Source: Chrysophaeum taylorii
Taxonomy: Eukaryota > Sar > Pelagophyceae > Pelagomonadales > Pelagomonadaceae
Assembly: GCA_029834535.1 (NCBI GenBank)
Contig: JAQMWT010000572.1
Span: 1 to 64,000, forward strand
Direction: 5' to 3'
DNA: 64,000 nt
Positions 20,587 through 30,200 of this stretch are shown in pieces. Under the pieces are notes generated by a model, which saw nothing but the letters and a program-made list of their open reading frames with translations, was not told the origin of the DNA and did no database searches. The first letter of the stretch is position 1; every line of letters starts with the position of its first letter. The translations under genes were made by a program, and so were the position numbers.

Positions 20587-22895
20587 TCAAATGGAGGAGG
20601 TCGCGTCGAACTCGCGAGGCGGCCATCGGGCGTGCCCCGGTACCTGGGGGACACCGTGGATGAGCTCGGTGTCGGTGGTAGCGAGGAAGCGACGAACGAT
20701 GATGTCGAGAGGCGTTTCGCGCACGGCGCGGAGGTCAGAGGCGGAAAAGGTGGCCTGGTTGGGCCAGGCGCGGGTAGTTTGATCGGAGGCGAGTTTGCAG
20801 CGGTCGAGGTCGGCGCGCTCGAAGCAGGCGATCGGCGGGTAGACGCGGTACCAGTGGTTGCCGGCGTGAGCTTCCTCGTGGACGGCGCGGGCGAGCTCGT
20901 CGCGTTCGAGCGAGCTACAATGGAGGCTTTCCTCCTCCTCCTCCTCCTCCGTTTTGTCGCAGAAGGCGTCGATCGCGCGGTCGAGGTTCGCTTGGTAGGC
21001 TGAGGCGTTTGGGTAGGCGTCGGCGCCGACGATTTGAAGCAAGCTCTTGACGTAAGAATCGTCGAAGAAGAGGTTGCCGGAACCGCCCAAATTGGCGTGC
21101 GTTCCCATCATCAAGCCGTTGGTGTTGATTTCCTCGACGTAGACGCGGCCCTTGTCGTCGAGGGTGACGTCTGGCGACAACAAGGAGAAGACGCGAAAGG
21201 CGGCGGCGGCTTTCCTACTACTACTCCTACTACTCCTAGGACCATTCTGTGCCGACGCCGCCGCGAGTTTTGAGCGCGCGAGCATGACGACGCGCGAGAC
21301 GGCAGCCTCGATCGAGGGCCAGACGCGGCGGCTCCAAAATTGCTCTTTGACGGGCCAATCGCGCGGGCGTCGTCGGTCGGTGCGGTAGGAGGAGCGCGAC
21401 ATCTCGCGCGGGTTATAGGACGAGGGCGCGCTTTCTCGCAAGCCGGGGAACTCGAGGCCCTGGAAGAACACGGGGCTGGCCGTGCTCCGCGGGAAGCCGA
21501 AGGGAAAGGCGTCCTTGAACTGCCTCGTCGTCACGTTACACTCGGGATCCAAGAGCATCTTGATGTGGACGCACTGGTCGTCGAGGTCGCGCGGGACGTA
21601 GGCTCTGCTCGAAACTTTGGGGTAGCCGTGTCGGAGAAGAAAAACGCGGAGCGGGTCGACGGAGGTCATCGCGAACCAGAGTCGCACGTCAAATTTGCGA
21701 CCGTGGAAGAGCGCGGGCTTGTGGACGTAGATCTGGAAGGTGACGAGGCGACGGTCGCACTTGTGCGGGTCGTACCTCTCCCTGCAGCTTGGCTCGACGA
21801 CGTTGGCGGAAATCCAGTCGAGGAGCGAAGCCTCCGAGTTGACGTCGGCTTTGGCTAGTTGCGAGAGGTGCATGCCCTGGCTCAAGAAGGTGCCCTTCTG
21901 TGGCTTGACGATCCACCAGGTGGGGGGTCTGGCGCCGCGAACGAGGTCGTAGAGCCCTTTGAAATGCGGGACGTCGCTCGCCGTTATCCGACCAGTTCGA
22001 AACCCGACAGACCTCCTGTTTTCGTCGCCAAAGACGTTGAACGCCGGGAGCCAGGCCGCGGGGCACAATACCCTCCGATCGTGCATTTCCTTGCTCAACT
22101 CCTTGCAGTACCAAAAGAGATTCGCGTACGACTCCTTTGACCCGAATCCCGCCATCAGTCCGTCGATCGCCCCGACCGACGCGTTCTCCGACGCGACCAG
22201 ATCGTAGATCCGCCGAGCCCACGACGGCCCGTTCTCGCTCTCGAATTGTTCGCCAACGTAAAAGTCCAGGCGAGCGTGGCTCTCGTTCAACGGCGCCTCG
22301 CACAGCCCGAGCCTACGCCGCCGACGTGAGGCCGCGCGCGACAGAGAGAGAGAGAGACGCACTCCAGTAACTCCTCGCGCACGAAACCCGAGAAGTCCTT
22401 GCGGTCGCTCACGACGAACCATCGCACCTTCGACAGGTCATCCAACTCCTCCTCGGTGAAGTTCGCCACCTCGTCTGCGATCTCACTCCGCCGCAACGCC
22501 TTGGCGCGCTCGCACCGCTCCAACAGCCGCCGCGACCGACGAAACCACGCCATCGCGTGATATCGCGCCTTCCGACGCTCGTACGCGAACACCTGCGACG
22601 CCGACAACGCCCGCGGAGGCTGCCCGAGTCGCGTCAGCATGGCGTACTGCCGTGCGAGCGCCGACCGCGGCACCGCGCTCTTGTTCTCGTTTTTGTTTCC
22701 CTGTTGTTGTTGTTGTTGTTGTTGCGACGGTTTTGACACGAACGTTTTCAGTTCGCCTGCTGGCCGACCTGATGCCTTCGCCGGCGGAACCAGCTCACCC
22801 GCTTTGTTGCGCTCTTCTCCCGGCCTGTGCAGCAGCATGAGCCCCACCTGGACAGCGACGCCCGCCACCACGAGGCGCCGCCATCCTCTCATCAT
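20587..22895 (-). CDS. Tubulin-tyrosine-ligase-like (TTL) protein with N-terminal signal anchor
   Basis: Exon 1 is 22895-22363 and exon 2 is 22312-20587. A 50-nt intron (22362-22313, GTGCG...GTAG) joins FVREELLE to LGLCEAPLNE in frame, giving 752 residues. Residues about 5-22 (RRLVVAGVAVQVGLMLL) are a membrane anchor, followed by a polyGln tract and a basic helical region. The TTL core lies at about 330-560: WWIVKPQKGTFLSQG (ATP-grasp nucleotide loop), then FHGRKFDVRLWFAMTS and PLRVFLLRHGYPKVSSRAY. VYVEEINTNGLMMG near residue 610 is the family's metal-binding strand. TTL-family enzymes add amino acids (Tyr, Glu or Gly) to tubulin or other proteins. A signal anchor would place this one in the secretory lumen, unusual for a tubulin modifier. 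Substrate unknown. Confidence 0.85.
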
Positions 22896-22998
22896 CTTCT
22901 CGTCGTCGGGTCAAGGATCAGACGTTTTTTAACCCTAGCTCGACTTCAAAGCCCCCCCCCTCTTACCAGTCAACCTTTAATAACCGACCGCCCCGAAG
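22896..22998. other. TTL-like gene 5' flank with diverged dispersed repeat
   Basis: Immediately upstream of the TTL-like start. CCCCCTCTTACCAGTCAACC at about 22957 is a diverged relative of the repeat seen at 4797-4843, 31814 and 35326. Confidence 0.45.
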
Positions 22999-23125
22999 TC
23001 CTAACTACTAATCGACAGATGTTTGTCTGTCTGTCTGTTTGTCTGTTTGTTTGTTTGTCCCTCGATTTAGGGTAAGGATCAGGTAGGCGCGAGAGTAAGG
23101 ATCAGGTAGGCGCGAGAGCCAGACA

Positions 23126-23740
23126 GTGATCCTCCAAGCCGTCTACGGCGACCTCGCAGACTATTTCCACGACCCGCGGCGGCTCTTTCAGCGCGCCATT
23201 CTCACGCCCCGTCGAAACGATGTTGTCGATGCTGACAACGCGCGCATGACCGCGGCCTTTTTTTCCCGAAGACGAGGCGTCGGAGTTCTTTTCGGCCGAC
23301 TAGGTTGGGTCGGAAGCCGACGCCTCGCTCTTTACAGTCGAGTTTTCAACTCCCTGACAACCAACGGGATGCTGACTTTGAGCGCGAGCTTAAGGTCTTC
23401 GAAACCTCGACCCGTCGCACGGCCACTGCAACGGTACCAGATACATGATCGATCGTGTCGTTGTCACCGAGGCTCCTCCAACCTGTATCCGTTAAGGCCC
23501 GCCTACGCCAAACGATCAACAAGAGCCAGGGCCAGACGCCCCGCGAGGTCGGCGTCCTCTTTCCCAAGCCCGTCTTCTGCCACGTCCAGCTCTACGTGGC
23601 TCTCTGTCGATCGGCAACCCCGAGGATATACTCATCTGGGTCGACGACGCCACCCTACCCCACACGTGCTGCGCAATACCGATAAGCCCCCTCACGGCGT
23701 CTACACGCGCACTGTACGTGAACTTACTGGGACCAGGTGA
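23126..23740 (+). pseudogene. Decayed Helitron helicase C-terminus (unit A)
   Basis: Helicase similarity moves between frames: AVYGDLADYFHDPRRLFQRA then ILTPRRNDVVDADNARM; NLDPSHGHCNGTRYMIDRV near 23405; TINKSQGQTPREVGVLFPKP then VFCHVQLYVALCR near 23510-23610; and NPEDILIWVDDATLPH. These are the last motifs of Pif1-type helicases as found in Helitron transposases (NLDPSxGLCNGTR, INKSQGQT, GQLYVALSR). Frameshifts and a stop after FFSAD break the frame, and the same breaks occur in the other units. No Rep (HUH) domain is present, so this is a non-autonomous fragment. Confidence 0.8.
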
Positions 23741-23830
23741 ACTTACTGGGGTTGGAGATTGGGACTAGGTGAGCTGAGTGACCAGGTGAAACTGGGACCA
23801 GGTGAACATACTGGGGCTTTTAGAGTAAAG
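23713..23830. repeat. Minisatellite, GGTGAACTTACTGGGACCAG type
   Basis: Imperfect ~20-bp repeats at the tail of unit A. Similar arrays end the other units (about 24645-24715, 25655-25775, 26673-26780, 26920-27000, 32703-32815). Confidence 0.75.
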
Positions 23831-23939
23831 GGTATTTAGAGTAAACTCAAAGGTTGGCGGCGCGTGCGGATCAAAGCAGCTTAGATTGGCGGAGGCGAGA
23901 GCGACGAGCTCAAAGGAGTTGGTGTGAGCTAGGTGAACT

Positions 23940-24930
23940 TACTACTACTAATCGACAGATGTTTGTCTGTCTGTTTGTTTGTTTGTCTGTCTGTCTGTTT
24001 GTCCCTCGATTTAGGGTAAGGATCAGGTAGGCGCGAGAGTAAGGATCAGGTAGGCGCGAGAGCCAGACAGTGATCCTCCAAGCCGTCTACGGCGACCTCG
24101 CAGACTATTTCCACGACCCGCGGCGGCTCTTTCAGCGCGCCATTCTCACGCCCCGTCGAAACGATGTTGTCGATGCTGACAACGCGCGCATGACCGCGGC
24201 CTTTTTTCCCGGAGACGAGGCGTCGGAGTTCTTTTCGGCCGACTAGGTTGGGTCGGAAGACGACGCCTCGCTCTCAAGAGTCGAGTTTTGAACTCCCCGA
24301 CAACCAACGGCATGCTGACTTTGATCGCGAGCTTAATGTCTTCGCAACCTCGACCCGTCGCACGGCCACTGCAACGGTACCAGATACATGATCGATCGTG
24401 TCGTTGTCACCGAGGCTCCTCCAACCTGTATCCCTTAAGCCCCGCCGACGCCAAACGATCAACAAGAGCCAGGGCAGACGCCCCGCGAGGTCGGCGTCCT
24501 CTTGCCCGTCTTCTGCCACGTCCAGCTCTACGTGGCTCTCTGTCGATCGGCAACCCCGAGGATATGCTCTTCTGGGTCGACGACTCCACCCTACCACACG
24601 TGCTGCGCAATACCGATAAGCCCCCTCGGCGTCTACACGCGCACTGTAGGTGAACTTACTGACCAGGTGAACCTGGCTAGGACTAGCTTGACCAGGTGAA
24701 CTTACTGACTTAGTGAACTGGGGGTTTTTAGAGTAAACTCAAAGGTTAGCGGCGTGTGCGGAGCAAAGCATGGGAGGCGGGGTGAGAGCGAGCTGGGAGT
24801 GGGGTGAGGGGATGTGAGAGAGTGGTTTACGCCGAACTTACTGGGGTTAGGTTGGGACTTAGGTGACAGACCAGGTGATACTGAGGGTGTACTTACTGAG
24901 ATAGTAGGTGAACTTACTGGCCTGCACTTG
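23940..24930 (+). mobile_element. Helitron-derived tandem unit B
   Basis: Same order as unit A; the start reads ACTACTAATCGACAG after a minisatellite repeat. The helicase fragment runs from about 24077 to 24650 with the same frame breaks (NKSQGRRPARS replaces NKSQGQTPRE because of a local deletion). Confidence 0.8.
24077..24655 (+). pseudogene. Decayed Helitron helicase C-terminus (unit B)
   Basis: Same helicase motifs as unit A, plus extra small deletions in the NKSQGQT and FPKPVF regions. Confidence 0.75.
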
Positions 24931-24951
24931 TCCTAACTACTAATCGACAGA

Positions 24952-24990
<39 letters not shown>

Positions 24991-25954
24991 TTGTTTGTCC
25001 CTCGATTTAGGGTAAGGATCAGGTAGGCGCGAGAGTAAGGATCAGGTAGGCGCGAGAGCCAGACAGTGATCCTCCAAGCCGTCTACGGCGACCTCGCAGA
25101 CTATTTCCACGACCCGCGGCGGCTCTTTCAGCGCGCCATTCTCACGCCCCGTCGAAACGATGTTGTCGATGCTGACAACGCGCGCATGACCGCGGCCTTT
25201 TTCCCGGAGACGAGGCGTCGGAGTTCTTTTCGGCCGACTAGGTTGGGTCGGAAGCCGACGCCTCGCTCTTTACAGTCGAGTTTTCAACTCCCTGACAACC
25301 AACGGCATGCTGACTTTGATCGCGAGCTTAAAGTCTTCGCAACCTCGACCCGTCGCACGGCCACTGCAACGGTACCAGATACATGATCGATCGTGTCGTT
25401 GTCACCGAGGCTCCTCCAACCTGTATCCCTTAAGGCCCGCCGACGCCAAACGATCACCAAGAGCCAGGGCCAGACGCCCCGCGAGGTCGGCGTCCTCTTT
25501 CCCAAACCCGTCTTCTGCCACGTCCAGCTCTACGTGGCTCCCTGTCGATCGGCAACCCCGAGGATATAATCATCTGGGTCGACGACTCCACCCTACCCCA
25601 CACGTGCTGCGCAATACCGATAAGCCCCCTCCCGGCGTCTACACGCGCACGGTAGGTGAACTTACTGGGACCACGTGAACTTACTGAGGTTTGAGATTGG
25701 GACTAGGTGAACTAAGTGCCCAGGTGAACTAACTGGGACCAGGTGAACTAACTGGGACCAGGTGAACTTTCTGGGGTGTTTAGAGTAAACTCAAGGGTTG
25801 GCGGCGCGTGCGGATCAAAGCAGCTTGGATTGGCGGGGGTGAGAGCGACGAGCTCAAAGGAGAGTGGGGTGAGTGGGTGTGAGCACGAGTGGGTTTACGC
25901 CGAACTTACTGGGGTTAGAGATTGGGACTAGGTGAACTTACTGGCCTGCACTTG
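24931..25954 (+). mobile_element. Helitron-derived tandem unit C
   Basis: Begins TCCTAACTACTAATCGACAG. The preceding unit and this one both end with ACTTACTGGCCTGCACTTG, which marks the tandem junction. Length 1,024 bp. Confidence 0.8.
25066..25680 (+). pseudogene. Decayed Helitron helicase C-terminus (unit C)
   Basis: The longest first segment of the set is intact here: the Leu-Gln-Ala-Val-Tyr start through NDVVDADNARMTAAFFPE reads in one frame. Later motifs are frame-shifted as in the other units. Confidence 0.75.
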
Positions 25955-27006
25955 TCCTAACTACTAATCGACAGATGTTTGTCTGTCTGTTTGTTTGTTT
26001 GTCTGTCTGTTTGTCCCTCGATTTAGGGTAAGGATCAGGTAGGCGCGAGAGTAAGGATCAGGTAGGCGCGAGAGCCAGACAGTGATCCTCCAAGCCGTCT
26101 ACGGCGACCTCGCAGACTATTTCCACGACCCGCGGCGGCTCTTTCAGCGCGCCATTCTCACGCCCCGTCGAAACGATGTTGTCGATGCTGACAACGCGCG
26201 CATGACCGCGGCCTTTTTTTCCCGGAGACGAGGCGTCGGAGTTCTTTTCGGCTGACTAGGCTGGGTCGGAAGACGACGCCTCGCTCTTTACAGTAGAGTT
26301 TTCAACTCCCTGACAACCAACGGCATGCTGACTTTGATCGCGAGCTTAATGTCTTCGCAACCTCGACCCGTCGCACGGCCACTGCAACGGTACCAGATAC
26401 ATGATCGATCGTGTCGTTGTCACCGAGGCTCCTCCAACCTGTATCCCGTAAGGCCCGCCGACGCCAAACGATCACCAAGAGCCAGGGCCAGACGCCCCGC
26501 GAGGTCGGCGTCCTCTTTCCCAAGCCCGTCTTCTGCCACGTCCAGCTCTACGTGGCTCTCTGTCGATCGGCAACCCCGAGGAGATATACTCATCTGGGTC
26601 GACGACTCCACCCTACCCCACACGTGCTGCGCAATACCGATAAGCCCCCTCCCGGCGTCTACACGCGCACGGTAGGTGAACTTACTGGGACCACGTGAAC
26701 TTACTGAGGTTTGAGATTGGGACTAGGTGAACTAAGTGACCAGGTGAACTTACTGGGACCAAGTGAACTTACTGGGGTTTTTAGAGTGAACGCAAGGGCT
26801 AGCGGCGTGTACGGATCAAAGCAGCTTAGATTGGCGGAGGTGAGAGCGACGAGCTCGAAGGAGAGTGGGGTGAGTGGATGTGAGCACGAGTGGGCTTACG
26901 CCGAACTTACTGGGGTTAGAGATTGGGACTAGGTGAACTTACTGGGACCAGGTGAACTTACTGGGGTTAGAGATTGGGACCAGGTGAACTTACTGGCCTG
27001 CACTTG
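25955..27006 (+). mobile_element. Helitron-derived tandem unit D
   Basis: Last unit of the upstream array; begins TCCTAACTACTAATCGACAG and ends ACTTACTGGCCTGCACTTG before a T-rich unique sequence. It carries a longer minisatellite tail than the others. Confidence 0.8.
26084..26700 (+). pseudogene. Decayed Helitron helicase C-terminus (unit D)
   Basis: Same helicase motifs and breaks as unit A. Confidence 0.75.
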
Positions 27007-27243
27007 TTTTTTTTAAATCGCGATCCGTTGTCTCAATCTTGAGACCAGGGGTATGTCGTTAGCGTGGTGGGGGGGATTAAGAGTACGGGCCGCACCTGTG
27101 GGAACCGGAACCGAATCTGGATGATGGGCGCGAGGACGACGAAGATGATGCGACCGGGTAGGACGAGCATGTCGATACGAATACGCGGGCCGATTCTGTC
27201 GCGTCGGTGAACAACAAGAAGGACCGCCTGATTTTCATCGAGG

Positions 27244-30200
27244 ATGGACGGAACGTACTACTACTGTCCGCAGAACCCGCCGCGATACGACTTTGGTGGG
27301 CCTTCGGGTTTCTCCCCGCCACGCGACGGCGCCGACGGCAACCGTGGGTTGGGCGGGCCGGCGATGCGAGGCAGCGACCAGCCCGCTCTTTTCGTGATGA
27401 GGCCTCCTCCTGCCGCGGATGCGCAGGGCACGCACGCGCCGGCGCGGTGCGCGAAGTGTGGAATCACCAAGATGTGGACGGAGTTCTCTTGCGAGCAGTG
27501 GAACACGCACCCGAGGAGGTGCAAAACGTGCATGTACGGTCGGACATCGCGACCGGCGCCAAGGCCAGCTCGGGCGCCGCGGACAGTTTTGGCGTCACTT
27601 CGGGCGCCAAAGCCAGCTCCGGCGTTGCTGAGAGCTCCGAGGCATTCTCGGCCGCCAAAGCCAGCTTCTTCGCCGATGACAGCTCCGGCTCCAAGGCCGT
27701 CTCGGGCGCGAAAGCCAGCTTCTTCGCCCCTGACAGATCGGGCGCCGGGGCCAGCTCCGGCGGCTCCAAGGCCGGCTAAGGCGCCGCGACCAGTTCTGGC
27801 TCCAAGGCTGGCTATGGCGCCGCGGCCAGTTCTGGCTCCAAGGCTGGCTATGGCGCCGCGGCCAGTTCTGGCTCCAAGGCTGGCTATGGCGCCGCGGCCA
27901 GTTCCGACGCCGCGGCCAGCGCGAAAGCGCATGGCGCCGACGGACTCGGCGTCTCTCAACGACCTTCATAAGAAGCGTGGCATCCTCCGAGCTTCGTCGC
28001 AACGACCCTCTTTCCCGGTCGCCGTCCCCGAGGAGCAGCCAGAGCCGCCCAAGCGCAAGAGCATGAAGATCGTTCCCGGGACAGCGCTCGCTACGCGACA
28101 CAACTCGACGTCCTCGGTGTTCCCGGCCGAAACTCCGGGCGTCGCCCCGGCGGCTTCCTCCGTCGCGGAGCCTCCCGAGGGAAATGGAAGGCCGCCCTCG
28201 GGAGGCTCCAGCGACGATGACCTCGGTGTCTTCGAGCCGAAAGACGATTCGGCCGCGCTAATCGCAGAAGGCGCGTCGTACGACGGAACTGCGCAGGGCT
28301 CACCCGGCCACTCGGTGCGCGGCCAGTCGCTGCGGTTCGCGCGACGCCCGATCTGTACCTTTATAGCAGGCTCGTGGGTCGTCCGACGCGCGCGGCCGCC
28401 GGACGCGCCCCCGAGGCGACTCGACGCTTATCGCTTCCTCGGCAGCCCGCGCCGGCGCCTGGCGCTCTCTCGGATGACGGACGTCTCAGAAGAAACAAGT
28501 TTCTCCGACACTGCGACGCAAACTACGATGCCGCAAACGAAGGATGCGACAACATTCTGTGCAACGACTTTACTACGCCCCACGACTGCCATACCATCTA
28601 GCCAAGCCGATGGAACGCCGCAACAATCCGCTACGTCTTCTTCGATGACGACGCAAACCGCGAGTCCAAGCGCCGACGCTGCGACACAAACGGCGATGCC
28701 GCAAAAGAGGGATGCCGCGACATCCTGTGCAACGACTTCACTACCCTCCACGACTGCCTTACCATCTGGCCAAGCCGATGGAACGCCGCGACAATCCGCG
28801 GCGTCTTCTCCGATGACGACGCAACCTATGAATCCAATCGCCGTCGCCTCGCCGCCGCTGGGCTATCTGCGCTCGCCCGTACCGTCCGACGTGCCTCCGC
28901 TGCCGGGAAAATCAACTGGGCACCCCGCGGACGCTCCAGAAGACCACGACAGTCGCTTTGCAGCCGCCCCTATCGCCGCCGCGCACCCCGAGTCGCGCGC
29001 GCACTCCGACAAACACGTGGGCGCTTCGCTTTGCGACCTCTCCGACGAGCAAATCATGGCGCTTTGGCAAGAGCGCAACAAATGCTGCGAAGCATGCTCG
29101 GGCCGAGGATGCGAGGAGTGCCATCGGACCGGCCGTCGTTTGACGTGGAGGTCGCACTCCGCGTACAGGTATGTCTATAACCGCCAGCGGCGTATCGCAG
29201 CTACGTCCCGTGCAACGACTTTACAACCCCCCGCGACGGCCATACCATCTAGCCAAGCCGATGGAACACGACAACAACTCGCGGCGTCTTCTCCAACGGG
29301 GGACTCTGCGCATCCTACTCCGACTAATGCTCCTCCCCCCGTTTCCACATCACCTACGTCTACGTCCCGCGCAGACACTACACCACCAACTTCTTTAACT
29401 GTCGATGATACTTTCTCGCCACCACCGCTCCTACCATCCTATAAGGACCTTTTTGCTCAGGACAACCTCGAACTCCAACCTGGTCTCCGACGCCCCAACC
29501 AGCGCAAAGGCGCGTCCATGCAGTACGTCACTGCTCGGCTTCGAGCCTCTACTGTTGGCGCGTACAAGCGAGCTGGTGGCAAACTCACCGACTTTCGATG
29601 GGATCTCCAGCACAAATTCCTCGAATTCAAATCACCCTCCCTCTCCGCCCTCCACAACTCTGGTGGTGTCATCCACGTGGCGACTATCAGCCCGACAACG
29701 CGACCGATGATTCCAGTCGCCGTCGCCTCGCCGCCTCTCGGCGGCGGTTACCTGCGCTCGACCGTGACGTCCGACGTGCTGCCTCCGCAGCCAGGAAAAT
29801 CAACTGGGCAGCCCGCGGACGCTCCAGAAGACCACGTACAGACGGTCGACGGTCCTCCGGAGCCTCGCGTCGTCCCGGCCGCGCCCGCTCCCGACGCGAC
29901 CTTGCCCGCCGCCACCCGCGAGACCGCCGTCGACGACGCCGCGGCTACGTATCGGAGCTTCACCAATGCCCAGATCCTCGACTTCTGGCAACAGCGCACG
30001 GACGTGTGCGCGTCGTGCACGGGACGCGGCTGCGACTCCTGCTATCGAACGGGGTACCGTTTCACGTCCTTGCACGCCGGATACAAGTACGTCCGCGACC
30101 GCCACCGCCGCATCGCCGCGCGCAACGATCCGACGTACGACTTGGCGGCGGCACGAGCTAAGCAAGCGGACAACCAGCGGAAGTCGCGCGAGCGCGCCAA

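Larger units (their letters stand above)
22999..23939 (+). mobile_element. Helitron-derived tandem unit A
   Basis: First of four tandem units. Each begins TCCTAACTACTAATCGACAG (slightly varied in B), then a TGTC/TGTT microsatellite, a doublet of AAGGATCAGGTAGGCGCGAG, a decayed helicase segment and a minisatellite of GGTGAACTTACTGGGACCAG. Unit period is about 0.94-1.05 kb. The helicase segment identifies the source as a Helitron-type Rep/helicase gene. Confidence 0.8.

Noticed and set aside
18825-20626. Small open frames in the gene-poor region
   Set aside because: Short, overlapping, no recognisable motif and no consistent splice sites.
21340-21858. 172-codon plus-strand frame
   Set aside because: Antisense to the TTL-like core motifs on the minus strand.
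23126-25680. Short open frames in units A-D as functional small genes
   Set aside because: Each covers only part of the helicase motifs in shifting frames; the breaks are shared, so they are relics.
22999-27006. Regular ~1-kb repeats considered as a CRISPR array, rDNA or telomere-associated satellite
   Set aside because: Units are far too long for CRISPR repeats, show no rRNA sequence or telomeric motif, and contain clear Helitron helicase remnants.
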